Program-made: the position numbers and the translations under genes | Part shown: positions 26,195 to 34,596 of the stretch, one piece after another | Layout of the letters: every line of letters starts with the position of its first letter | Numbering within the stretch: the stretch's first letter is position 1 | Source: Clostridia bacterium | Lineage (GTDB): Bacteria; Bacillota; Clostridia; Oscillospirales; Acutalibacteraceae | Assembly (NCBI GenBank): GCA_017428625.1 | Contig: JAFRQM010000036.1 | Location: forward strand, 1 to 54,136 | Direction of reading: 5' to 3' | DNA: 54,136 bases | The notes under the pieces: generated by a model | Told to the model about the DNA's origin: nothing | What the model saw: the letters and a program-made list of their open reading frames with translations, nothing else | The model's database searches: none

Positions 26195-29100
26195 TCAGCT
26201 TTTGGCGGCAGCAAGCTCTGCGGCGGTGTTGTAAATTGTTGTTGCAACCGTTGTGCTGCTGCAGCCTTCCCAACTGTTGCCGCGGCTTTCAACGAGTATT
26301 TCATAATTTTCCGCTTTCGTGAAACGGTAGCCGATTACCCATGTTGCAGTGCCGTCACCGTTGTCGGTGTATGTTACATTGCTTGATTTTGCGGAATATG
26401 TTACCGCTTTGCCGTCAACCGTTAAACGGAGTTTTGTCACATCGCTTGTTGTTGTTATTGTTATATTAGTGTAAGTGAGTTTTTTACCCAAATCTGCTGT
26501 TGCGTTGATTATTGAGAAAGGCTCAACAGCTTCTCCGCCAACTTCATTTACCGCTGCGGAGTTATCATATTTTGTTACATTTACAACAATGCTTTCAACA
26601 TCCGCTGCATTGCAACTGAAAAGAGACGCGTCATAATAGTAAAGCGTGTATTCGTTTGCTTCGTTTTCATTTGTGTAATCCGAAAGTGAAACGGTTAACG
26701 GAATAATCCATACCGCGGTGCCGTCTCCGTTATCCGTAAACCCGCTTCCGACAGAAGCTTTGGAATACCCTATACCGACCGGGTTGTTTTCATCTCCGTC
26801 AATTACATCAACAAGTCTTATCATATTTATATCCGATGACGCTACAACCGTAAATGTTACCGTGCTTCCGCGCACCGCCTCGGTTTTATCCGCCGTAAAT
26901 GTAAATATTTCGGCATTCTGAGCAGTTTTGGGTATTACTGTAGTTTTTCTTGAAAGTTCCTCACCGCAAACGGAGCAGTAAACAACACTGTCATAGCTGC
27001 CTGCGCTTTCACTTGTTGCGGCAACAAGATTTTCTCTGACATCTTTTGCCGGGGTGTGACCCGTTGCCGGCGTGAAAACAGGTTCTGTTATATATAAAAC
27101 CGGATCGGTGTCTGACCAGTATGAATAAGCTGTGTTGCCCTGTAATGTGCAAGTTGCGGATTGTTCGGCAGTTTCTGTGTAATAATGCTTTCCCGCACCG
27201 TTTCCGCCGCCCGATGCCTCAAATTTTTCATTCCATTCCTCCGCCGTTCCTTCCAAAAACAAATCCGTTCCGTAAAAAGCATCTGGACCGATATTTTCAA
27301 CGCTGTTCGGCATGAAAATTTTAAGACCGTATCCACCATAATTTTTAAGACCGTAACAACCATAAAAAGCTTCCGTTCCAACAGTCTTAATACTGTCGGG
27401 AAGAATTATCTCCGTTAAAGCCGAGCATTCATAAAACGCTTTTGTGTTAATGTTTTCAACTCCGTCGGAAACGGTTACATTCACAAGCGCAGAACAACCG
27501 CTGAAAGCAGACCTGCCGATTGTTTTTACACTCGCGGGAATACTAACATTTTCTATTGTTGACATATTATAAAATGCCAACTGCCCTATGCTCGTTGCGC
27601 CGTCTTCTATAACAACATTTTTGCATTTAAACAGTAGGTTGGAATAGATGCTGAATTTAGTGTACATATTGTCATACATTTCACCTGTTCCGCTTATGGT
27701 AAGCGTTTTGGTGCTGTTGTCATAACGGTATGTAAGATTATTTCCGCATTTTTTTGTATCTTTTGGAACGGTAAAGGTCTCTCTTGAAATTTCCGCACCG
27801 CAAACGGAGCAGTAAATAACGCTGTCATAGCTGCCGTCGCTTGTGTTTGTGCTGGGAATTTCATTCTCTTTTACCGCCTCCGCAGGAATGTGAACCGGCG
27901 CGTTGACTGTAACGGTTTCTCTGCTTAATTCTTCGCCGCAAACAGAGCAGTAAACTACGCTGTCATAACTGCCGTTTTCCGTGCAGGTCGCGGCAACCGT
28001 ATTTTCTTTGACCTCCGTTGCAGGAGTGTGTTCGGCAAGCGGTAACTCCTCATAAGTTGAATAATCACATCTTGAGCAGGTGTCATAAGCCGCATACCCT
28101 GCTTCACTGCAGGTTGAGGCTTTGCCCTCATGATTAATCAGATTATGCCCCGTCGCGTTGACCGTAACAGTTTCTCTGCCAATTTCCTCACCGCAGACAG
28201 AGCAGTAAACCACGCTTTCATAACTCCCTTCCGCTGTGCAGGTTGCGGGCACTTCATTTTCCCTTACCGCCTGTGCAGGGGTATGCGGAAGTTTCGGCGT
28301 CTGCTCTTCATAAGTCGCGCCGCATTCGCAGATATATGTTACTCTGCCGTATTCCGAGCAGGTTGCCGGCACAATTTCCGAAACCGTGTACCTGTGCGCG
28401 TGAAGATAATGTATATCCGAATCATAAAGGCAGTTGTTATAGTCTCTTATTCTGATTGAATTCCATTCTTCCTCTGTTCCGTAAAAATATATATCCGTCA
28501 AGCCCGTGCTGTCTTGAAACGCGTACCTTCCTATTGTTTTGACGCTGTTGGTTAATGTTACGGTTTTGACATAAGGCTGGTTATAAAACAGATAAGCGGG
28601 AATATTTTCAACACCGTCACCGAAGGTGACATCTATGCGTCTGCCTGTTGAACCCGCATTCATAAACACTTGTGACTCGCTGAACAAGTCGGCGGCATTT
28701 TTTGCGTTATAGTTTATCTCCGTAAGCCCGGTGCAACCGTAGAATGCATAATCGCCTATGCCTGTGACACTGTTGCCGATTGTTACGCTTGTAAGACCGG
28801 TGCAACAATAGAATGCTTTATTGCCTATGCTTGTTACACTGTCTGGGATTGTTATGCTTGTAAGCCCGGTGCAATTGTAGAATGCAGAATTGCCTATGCT
28901 TGTGACACTGTTGCCGATTGTTACACTTGTAAGTCTGGAGCAACCGGAGAACGCATAATCACCTATGCTTGTGACACTGTTGCCGATTGTTACGGATTTA
29001 ATGTTCGGTCTGTTGCTTGCATAAAAAAGGTATGCCGGTATTTTTTCGACACTGTCGCCGAATGTGACATTTATTCCTTCTCCCGCTGTTCCGGCATTGT

Positions 29101-30298
29101 AAAACACCTCGGATGAAGATGTTAAATCCGCTGCGTTTACCGCGTTATAGTTTATCTCCGTAAGCCCGGTGCAATTGTAGAATGCATAATTGCCTATGCT
29201 TGTGACACTGTTGCCGATTGTTACACTTGTAAGTCCGGTGCAATTGCTGAATGCAGCTTTGCCTATGCTTGTGACGCTGTTGCCGATTGTTACGGATTTA
29301 ATGTTCGGGCTGTTACTTGAATCAGTTACATTAAACAGGTTTGCGGGAATTTTTTCGACACTGTCGCCGAATGTAACATTTATTCCTTCTCCCGCTGTTC
29401 CGGCATTGTAAAACACCTCGGATGAAGATGTTAAATCCGCTGCGTTTGCCGCGTTATAGTTTATCTCCGTAAGGCCGGTGCAATCGCTGAACGCTTTATA
29501 GACTATACGTGTGACGCTATCGGGTATGGTTATGCTTGTAAGTCCGGAGCAACCGTAGAACGCATAATCACCTATGCTTGTGACACTGTTGCCGATTGTT
29601 ACGCTTGTAAGTCCGGTGCAATTGTAGAATGCGGAAGTGCCTATGCTTGTGACGCTGTTGCCGATTGTTACGCTTGTAAGTCCGGTGCAATTGAAGAATG
29701 CGGAAGGGCCTATGCTTGTGACACTGTTGCTGATTGTTACGGATTTAATCTTCGGTTTGTTACTATTATTTACATTAAACAGGTTTGCGGGTATTTTTTC
29801 AACACTGTCGCCGAATGTAACAGCTATTCCCTCACCCGCTGTTCCGGCGTTGCTAAACGAAGTGTTTGTGTTTGGTAAATCTGCTGCGTTTGCCGCATTA
29901 TAGTTTATCTCCGTAAGCCCGGTGCAACCGGAGAATGCTGAATTGCCTATTTTGTTAACATTACTCCCTATGACAAGTCTTTGAACGGAAGTTCTATAAC
30001 TATCCCACGGAGCTCTAAGACCGGCATAATCTGTCATATTTCCACTGCCGCTGATTGTCAGTGTTTTTGTTTGGGCGTCATAACTCCAAGTTAGAGCACC
30101 TCCACAGGTGCCGCTTGTCGCATCTGCCGCTTTCGCTTCTGCTGCGAAAATGCCGGAAAAATTAGGCAGCCTGAAATCAGACAAATTCAGATTAAATAAA
30201 CGCAACCCGGACAAATCAATTTCCGACAATCCGTTAAGCGGCGCAACCCCGAGCACCATTACAAACGCCAGAACGAATGCTAAAAACCGTTTTTTCAT
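26195..30298 (-). CDS. BspA-type leucine-rich-repeat surface protein
   Basis: A 1367-residue exported protein. After a signal peptide (to about AEAKA) it has a CGGALTWSYDAQTKTLTISGSG unit and then many BspA/LRR_5 repeats of the form 'IGNSVTSIG..AF..C.GLTSVTI' (roughly residues 110-640). A block of Cys-pair repeats follows (CSVCGEE.SRETVTV, about 650-870), then a shorter LRR block and beta-rich C-terminal domains. I see no LPXTG or S-layer anchor. Such proteins bind host or bacterial surfaces. The near-identical repeats suggest recent repeat copying. It starts behind AAGGAGGT, 14 bases after the DUF1413 gene, so both share a promoter. Confidence 0.9.
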   Translation of the reverse strand: MKKRFLAFVLAFVMVLGVAPLNGLSEIDLSGLRLFNLNLSDFRLPNFSGIFAAEAKAADATSGTCGGALTWSYDAQTKTLTISGSGNMTDYAGLRAPWDSYRTSVQRLVIGSNVNKIGNSAFSGCTGLTEINYNAANAADLPNTNTSFSNAGTAGEGIAVTFGDSVEKIPANLFNVNNSNKPKIKSVTISNSVTSIGPSAFFNCTGLTSVTIGNSVTSIGTSAFYNCTGLTSVTIGNSVTSIGDYAFYGCSGLTSITIPDSVTRIVYKAFSDCTGLTEINYNAANAADLTSSSEVFYNAGTAGEGINVTFGDSVEKIPANLFNVTDSSNSPNIKSVTIGNSVTSIGKAAFSNCTGLTSVTIGNSVTSIGNYAFYNCTGLTEINYNAVNAADLTSSSEVFYNAGTAGEGINVTFGDSVEKIPAYLFYASNRPNIKSVTIGNSVTSIGDYAFSGCSRLTSVTIGNSVTSIGNSAFYNCTGLTSITIPDSVTSIGNKAFYCCTGLTSVTIGNSVTGIGDYAFYGCTGLTEINYNAKNAADLFSESQVFMNAGSTGRRIDVTFGDGVENIPAYLFYNQPYVKTVTLTNSVKTIGRYAFQDSTGLTDIYFYGTEEEWNSIRIRDYNNCLYDSDIHYLHAHRYTVSEIVPATCSEYGRVTYICECGATYEEQTPKLPHTPAQAVRENEVPATCTAEGSYESVVYCSVCGEEIGRETVTVNATGHNLINHEGKASTCSEAGYAAYDTCSRCDYSTYEELPLAEHTPATEVKENTVAATCTENGSYDSVVYCSVCGEELSRETVTVNAPVHIPAEAVKENEIPSTNTSDGSYDSVIYCSVCGAEISRETFTVPKDTKKCGNNLTYRYDNSTKTLTISGTGEMYDNMYTKFSIYSNLLFKCKNVVIEDGATSIGQLAFYNMSTIENVSIPASVKTIGRSAFSGCSALVNVTVSDGVENINTKAFYECSALTEIILPDSIKTVGTEAFYGCYGLKNYGGYGLKIFMPNSVENIGPDAFYGTDLFLEGTAEEWNEKFEASGGGNGAGKHYYTETAEQSATCTLQGNTAYSYWSDTDPVLYITEPVFTPATGHTPAKDVRENLVAATSESAGSYDSVVYCSVCGEELSRKTTVIPKTAQNAEIFTFTADKTEAVRGSTVTFTVVASSDINMIRLVDVIDGDENNPVGIGYSKASVGSGFTDNGDGTAVWIIPLTVSLSDYTNENEANEYTLYYYDASLFSCNAADVESIVVNVTKYDNSAAVNEVGGEAVEPFSIINATADLGKKLTYTNITITTTSDVTKLRLTVDGKAVTYSAKSSNVTYTDNGDGTATWVIGYRFTKAENYEILVESRGNSWEGCSSTTVATTIYNTAAELAAAKS

Positions 30299-30312
30299 AA
30301 TCCCTTACCTCC

Positions 30313-30540
30313 TTATTTAGTTTTTATATAGTGTGCGTGATTGTCGCTTGTTCTTTCTACATACGAAACATTTTCAACTCTTTCTTCCAAAACCTTTTTT
30401 TTAAAGAACTTTCCAAACGATTGAATTGAAGGGCGATTATTTATGCGGATATCATAATAAATATTTGATAATTCAAATTCTGTTCTTGCAGGCATTTTTT
30501 CAATTCTTTTTTTAATTTTTATTAAAAACTTTTCATTCAT
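30313..30540 (-). CDS. DUF1413-like small protein
   Basis: A 75-residue soluble protein (MNEKFLIKIKKRIEKMPARTEFELSN). The pattern 'I..MP..TEFEL..IY', then SFGKFFKKKVLE and a final V.YVER.SDNHAHYIK resembles DUF1413 proteins, which are of unknown function. The ATG at 30540 follows AAAGGAG. It is the first gene of the unit leading into the BspA gene and lies behind a promoter filled with a palindrome, opposite a divergent XRE-type gene. Confidence 0.65.
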   Translation of the reverse strand: MNEKFLIKIKKRIEKMPARTEFELSNIYYDIRINNRPSIQSFGKFFKKKVLEERVENVSYVERTSDNHAHYIKTK

Positions 30541-30577
30541 AACACAATAACTCCTTTGAAAAAAATTATTACTATAT

Positions 30578-30606
30578 ATTATAGTCATAATTATGACTAT
30601 TGTCAA
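30578..30606 (-). promoter_or_regulatory. Consensus promoter of DUF1413-BspA unit
   Basis: Perfect TTGACA (30606-30601), a 17-nt spacer and perfect TATAAT (30583-30578) on the minus strand, 38 bases before the DUF1413 ATG. The spacer and part of the -10 box are a perfect palindrome, so a bound repressor would exclude RNA polymerase. Confidence 0.85.
30581..30600. promoter_or_regulatory. 20-bp perfect palindrome, candidate operator
   Basis: ATAGTCATAA followed by its exact reverse complement, centred in the -35/-10 spacer of the DUF1413 promoter. The divergent XRE-type protein 45 bases away is the obvious candidate binder; this is inferred from position. Confidence 0.7.
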
Positions 30607-30644
30607 CAATATGATTACATTCTACCATTTAATTGGTGATTGAA

Positions 30645-30854
30645 ATGATAAGCTATGAGCCATTTTGGCAAACGCTCAAAGCGAGAGGTGAGAGCACATA
30701 CACTCTGATTAACAAACACGGCATAAGCAGCGCAACAATAGACAGAATGAAAAAAGGCGGAGGCATTACCACCCAGAAAATAGATGACTTTTGCAAAATA
30801 CTCAATTGCGGGGTGGAGGGCATTATTGTTTACAGAAACGATGAAATCAAATAG
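30645..30854 (+). CDS. XRE-family helix-turn-helix protein
   Basis: A 69-residue DNA-binding protein of the short Cro/C1 type: SYEPFWQTLKARGESTYTLINKHGISSATIDRMKKGGGITTQKIDDFCKILNC. It is nearly nothing but the HTH. The ATG at 30645 is chosen over an upstream TTG. It is divergent from the DUF1413-BspA unit and shares its promoter region, so it is the probable repressor of that unit. Confidence 0.8.
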   Translation: MISYEPFWQTLKARGESTYTLINKHGISSATIDRMKKGGGITTQKIDDFCKILNCGVEGIIVYRNDEIK

Positions 30855-30856
30855 AC

Positions 30857-30892
30857 AAATAACAGAGCGGTTTTATGTGTTCTGTTATTTTT
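30857..30892 (+). terminator. Terminator of the XRE gene
   Basis: AAATAACAGA / TCTGTTATTT stem (30857-30866 / 30881-30890) with a 14-nt loop and a T tail, starting just after the XRE stop. The following stretch to about 31,036 holds no gene; it contains a TGATAC...GTATCA inverted repeat near 30,996-31,023 of unknown meaning. Confidence 0.75.
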
Positions 30893-31036
30893 CATAAGAT
30901 TTTTACTGTATTAAAGCATTTCATTGCCGCGTTTTTTGCAACAGGTTCAACAACCAGTCAGTTTGCCGCAACGAGTTTAAAGTATTAATTCTGACTGATA
31001 CATTTTGATATCAATCAGTATCAATAAAACAGATAA

Positions 31037-31065
31037 AAAACAGCACCCCTCGGGGTGCTGTTTTT
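31037..31065. terminator. Terminator after the GH130 gene
   Basis: AAAACAGCACCC / GGGTGCTGTTTT stem with a 4-nt loop and T-runs on both strands, about 20 bases past the stop of the leftward GH130 gene. Confidence 0.85.
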
Positions 31066-31084
31066 GCTTGCAGAAACCAAAAGT

Positions 31085-32035
31085 TTACTTTATCAGATTA
31101 TGCGCTTTTATGTAATTCACCGTCTCATCAACGGTGGTGAACGCGAGAGCCACGCTTGTGTCGGCGGCTCCGTAGTAAATCGCCGTTCTGCCGGTGTCGG
31201 CGTCGGTGAGCGCCGCGCACGGGAACACAACATTGGGAACATCGCCGACGCACTCATACAGCTCGTGGGGCGCAAGCAGAAAACTGTCTGCCCTGGCAAG
31301 CACCTTCCATGGCTCATCTTTATCAAGTATGGCGGCGCCCATGCTGTAGGTGAAGCCGTTGCAGCTTGTAAGCACGCCGTGGTAGAACAGCAGCCAGCCT
31401 TCATCCGTTTCAATCGGTGTGGGGCCCGCGCCGACCTTAGTCATCTCCCAGTTTTTCACGGGCGACATAACAAACCTGTGTTTGCCCCAGTAAGTTAAAT
31501 CTTTGCTGTGCATAAGAAAGATGTCGCCGTACGGTGTATGCCCTCTGTCACAGGGCCTTATAAGCATAACATACTCACCATTGATTTTTCGCGGGAACAG
31601 TACGCCGTTTCTCGCAACAGGGTAACACGCGTCTTCATATTCGCGCCACTCTTTAAAATCCTTTGTGGAGGCTACGCCGATTACGGTGCCATGCGGCGTC
31701 AGTTTGACCCAGGTGAGGTAATATTCGCCGTCTATTTCGCAAATTCTCGGGTCATAGCCCTCAAAAATGTATCTGTCTTCAAGCTCCCAGTTTATTGCGT
31801 CTTTGCTGAAGCCGGTGACGATTACCTGATCTCTTGTGCGTATATCAACGCGGAAAACTCCCGCAAAGCCGTCGCCGTAAGGCACAACGGCGGAATTGAA
31901 AATGCTGTTTGCAAAATAAAGGTTGTCTCTTGTGATAACGGGGTTGCCGTCATATCTCCACACGGGGTATTCATATCCCGCGGGCTTTGCCTGCCAGGGG
32001 ATGTTCTTCAATGATTTGCCGATTATTTTAGCCAT
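31085..32035 (-). CDS. GH130 family glycoside phosphorylase/hydrolase
   Basis: A 316-residue five-bladed beta-propeller enzyme. NPVITR near the start, FNSAVVPYGDGFAGVFRVD, the catalytic YDPRICEIDGEYYLTW, and GVLFPRKINGEYVMLIRP are typical of GH130. Family members phosphorolyse beta-mannosidic linkages such as mannosyl-glucose or mannooligosaccharides; which one applies here is not clear. No signal peptide, so cytoplasmic. The start at 32035 has AAGGAG just upstream. It follows two envelope-protein genes on the same strand. Confidence 0.85.
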   Translation of the reverse strand: MAKIIGKSLKNIPWQAKPAGYEYPVWRYDGNPVITRDNLYFANSIFNSAVVPYGDGFAGVFRVDIRTRDQVIVTGFSKDAINWELEDRYIFEGYDPRICEIDGEYYLTWVKLTPHGTVIGVASTKDFKEWREYEDACYPVARNGVLFPRKINGEYVMLIRPCDRGHTPYGDIFLMHSKDLTYWGKHRFVMSPVKNWEMTKVGAGPTPIETDEGWLLFYHGVLTSCNGFTYSMGAAILDKDEPWKVLARADSFLLAPHELYECVGDVPNVVFPCAALTDADTGRTAIYYGAADTSVALAFTTVDETVNYIKAHNLIK

Positions 32036-32053
32036 AAATGCTCCTTGTTTTTA

Positions 32054-32257
32054 TTACTGTTTATCGTCGTTGTTGTCTTGTTCATCACGGTTCTTTTTCT
32101 TTTTGATAAGCCGAATTATCACAGCCGCCGTTACAACAATGACAACGGCAAGCAGTATCAGAAGAAATACCGACACAACGCCCATTCCGCCGAAACCTCC
32201 GAAGGGGGCGGCGACGTCAAGCGGGAGAAAAGAAAGTGTTTTCATAAGCAGATTCAT
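32054..32257 (-). CDS. Small single-helix membrane protein
   Basis: A 67-residue protein with a Gly/Phe-rich N-terminus, one long transmembrane helix (VVSVFLLILLAVVIVVTAAVIIRLI) and a basic then acidic tail (KKKKNRDEQDNNDD). Its helix-plus-Lys tail resembles the C-terminal anchor of the larger protein encoded 10 bases upstream, so the two may work together. No family recognised. Confidence 0.6.
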   Translation of the reverse strand: MNLLMKTLSFLPLDVAAPFGGFGGMGVVSVFLLILLAVVIVVTAAVIIRLIKKKKNRDEQDNNDDKQ

Positions 32258-32267
32258 TCTTTATTTC

Positions 32268-33851
32268 TTATTTGTCGCCCTTTTTCTTTTTGATGAGAGC
32301 AATTGAAACGCCCGCGGTGAGTGCGATAATTGCCGCCGCCGCAACGCAGATGATAATCATTCTGTTGGATGAGTTAGCAACCTTTTCAATCGCGGAAGCG
32401 GGGTTCGCCGCGTCAAGCGCGCCTGCCGCCTCGTTGCTTTCTCCGGATTTAATGTCAACCGCTTCTGTCTCTTCGGCGGATTCGGGCGGCGCTTCCTCTT
32501 CCTCAACGGGTTCGGAATAACCGTTTAAATACCTGGTGTTTTCTTCGTTTATCCAGCCTGCTTTGTCGCTGCCGACAACCTCAACATACTGCATTGAAAT
32601 ATCGGTATCTTCGTGATATTTGTATGCAAAAACTTTGAGAACATCTTCTTTGGATACGGTGCAGGCGGCTCCAGAATCCGGTTCTGCGGTTTTTAAGAGT
32701 TCGGCTGAAGCGCCTTTGATTTTGTAGTATGAACCATAGTCGCTGTTACGCCAAAAGAGGGGTATATCGTCGTCGCAGAGCCAGACTTCTTTGCCTTCAT
32801 ATTCAACAAGAAACCACTCGTAGTTTTCCCATTTGTCGCCGTCATCAACCGAATAGCGGCTGAAAGCCTTTACGGGCAGAACAGTGTATTCGGGAACGGT
32901 TTCGCCTGTTTTGCTCGCAAAATCATCAAAGGCGGAATAAACATCGCAGTCATCAAGTGTCATAATGCTGTCGTTTATGTAGGTGATAACAGTGGGCGCG
33001 TCGTTGGGAGACGGATTTATGTCAACATAACCTTTTACGCCGTTATATTCAACCGGCGCGTAGTCGCCCATATCGTAATAACTGTCAAAGGTCAGTTCCG
33101 TGCCGACGGGAATAACTCCGCCTATCTCGGCGTATCCGTCATAATAGCCTTCAGCATCTTTTTTCTCTTTGAAAATGTCAACAAGGCGGAAGCCCTTGCC
33201 GACAACCTTGATTTTGCCTGTGTATTCGCTGTATTTGTCAAGTTTTCTCAGCAGGAAGAAAGCCATCGTGTCGGAGTATTTGAAAATCCAGCCGCCCTTG
33301 CCGTTATATTCGGTGTAGAAGAAAGAGTCGGCATTGTTGCCTTCTTCGCCTATGTCTTTATGTGTAAGTTTAATCTGTGCGCCGTCGGGTATTGTCTGAA
33401 CAACATCAAACACCTGCGAGGGGCCCGAATACATCACAAGACCGTTTTTGTCTGTTACGGTGTAGGTTACGGGGTGTGACATTTTCTGCGCGTCGTTGAG
33501 CGAAAACTCGCCGTCGGCTATTGTAACTTCCGAAAGGTCAATGTAGCCGTATTCGCCTTTGTAATAGACACCGCCGATTTTTTTGCCTTCAAAGATATTA
33601 TTCTGACTGACAAGCCAGGAGGGGTCATATTCGGCGGTAACAGTTACCACGGTTTTGTAAGGTATTGTTTTTGTCAGAAGTTCATTTTCATCATTTTCGT
33701 CATAGTTGAAATAATAGAAAGTCGCGCCGTCGGGTTTTGTAACGGTGCAGTCAACGCTGCGTATCATAGGACCGCCTGCGTCGGCAAAGGCGGGCGCGGC
33801 AAGCCCGAAACAGATAATTGCCGCAAAAAGAATTGCAAGAAGTTTTTTCAT
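32268..33851 (-). CDS. Exported SH3-like repeat protein with C-terminal membrane anchor
   Basis: A 527-residue protein: signal peptide (to about PAFADA), several SH3-like beta units of the type 'G..VYYKGEYGYIDLSE' and 'YTEYNGKGGWIFK', an acidic Glu/Ala-rich stretch, then a C-terminal transmembrane helix followed by KKKKGDK. SH3b-like units on such proteins usually bind cell wall; the function is otherwise unknown. The ATG at 33851 (MKKLLAIL) is chosen because it opens the signal peptide and has GGAAAAAA upstream. Confidence 0.7.
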   Translation of the reverse strand: MKKLLAILFAAIICFGLAAPAFADAGGPMIRSVDCTVTKPDGATFYYFNYDENDENELLTKTIPYKTVVTVTAEYDPSWLVSQNNIFEGKKIGGVYYKGEYGYIDLSEVTIADGEFSLNDAQKMSHPVTYTVTDKNGLVMYSGPSQVFDVVQTIPDGAQIKLTHKDIGEEGNNADSFFYTEYNGKGGWIFKYSDTMAFFLLRKLDKYSEYTGKIKVVGKGFRLVDIFKEKKDAEGYYDGYAEIGGVIPVGTELTFDSYYDMGDYAPVEYNGVKGYVDINPSPNDAPTVITYINDSIMTLDDCDVYSAFDDFASKTGETVPEYTVLPVKAFSRYSVDDGDKWENYEWFLVEYEGKEVWLCDDDIPLFWRNSDYGSYYKIKGASAELLKTAEPDSGAACTVSKEDVLKVFAYKYHEDTDISMQYVEVVGSDKAGWINEENTRYLNGYSEPVEEEEAPPESAEETEAVDIKSGESNEAAGALDAANPASAIEKVANSSNRMIIICVAAAAIIALTAGVSIALIKKKKGDK

Positions 33852-34073
33852 AACAGTTTTTTCCTTTCTTTTTGGAAACGCTGAATAAATCGCCGCACAC
33901 ATAACAACGGCATATTTTCCGGCTGATTTTGTCTCAGAATCCTGAAACAAACAAATTACTTCTGCGATTTTTCGCCTTCATCAGACAAAAAATCTGCCTG
34001 CCCTGATGAGCACTTCAATTTAGTCAGTGTTTACTCTGTCATTTATTAAGCCGGCACAAGCCGGGAATTTGCA

Positions 34074-34436
34074 TTATTTAATAAAGTGGTTTACAACCTG
34101 CCCTGCCGAGAATGAAAACACATTGAGTATGAGCGAGAGCAGAAACGGGATGATTTTTTTATAATCAAGCGTGTTTTTGTAAACAAAGCCTTCGGTTAAA
34201 AACGCGAGAATTTCGAGCACGGCAACGGCAACGCAGTAAACCGTGAACGGATAACGCAGATTAATAAGAATCAGCGTTATCACAAGCGGTGGGTTTGTAA
34301 GCGCCTGCACCAACACAATAACGGCAGTGTCGCGCTTTTTACGCACTCCGAGGGCGAGGGCGAGCCCTGTTTCAAACAGAATTGTTAGAAAAAGTGCGCG
34401 CGCCATATAATAAGGAATCAAAAATGCGTTAAACAT
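34074..34436 (-). CDS. Small integral membrane protein
   Basis: A 120-residue protein with about four membrane helices (LFLTILFETGLALALGV, VLVQALTNPPLVITLILINL, YCVAVAVLEILAFL, FLLSLILNVFSF). No family recognised. Its ATG overlaps the end of the preceding 55-residue gene by 8 bases and follows AGAGAGAAAAG, so it is part of a tight three-gene unit with the MFS transporter. A weak hairpin CCGGC/GCCGG (34051-34064) lies just past its stop. Confidence 0.6.
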   Translation of the reverse strand: MFNAFLIPYYMARALFLTILFETGLALALGVRKKRDTAVIVLVQALTNPPLVITLILINLRYPFTVYCVAVAVLEILAFLTEGFVYKNTLDYKKIIPFLLSLILNVFSFSAGQVVNHFIK

Positions 34437-34596
34437 CTTTTCTCTCTGTTTCGCGTGCTTTCTGCGCCTTTATCTCTTTTGCCGCCATTACCGAAACGGT
34501 TACGGTTATCAGCACAACAACCGCGCAGATAATAAAGAACGGTGTGCGCACATGAGAAAAGAAAAATGAATCAATAATAAACTTAAAGCTGTTCAT
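34429..34596 (-). CDS. 55-residue membrane peptide
   Basis: A short gene read directly from the minus strand: a hydrophobic helix (RTPFFIICAVVVLITVTVTVSVM) and a charged tail (AAKEIKAQKARETERKDV). The ATG at 34596 overlaps the MFS stop by 14 bases and has AAAGGACGG about 9 bases upstream; its own stop overlaps the start of the next gene. Both overlaps and the ribosome site support it as real. Function unknown. Confidence 0.6.
   Translation of the reverse strand: MNSFKFIIDSFFFSHVRTPFFIICAVVVLITVTVSVMAAKEIKAQKARETERKDV

Noticed and set aside
28500..29950. Regular repeats that could suggest a CRISPR array
   Set aside because: The repeats are in frame and encode the BspA leucine-rich repeats; there are no unique spacers of constant length and no cas genes.
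33852..34050. Possible gene between the SH3-like protein and the small membrane proteins
   Set aside because: No frame with a start, ribosome site and sensible composition; only scattered short repeats were seen.
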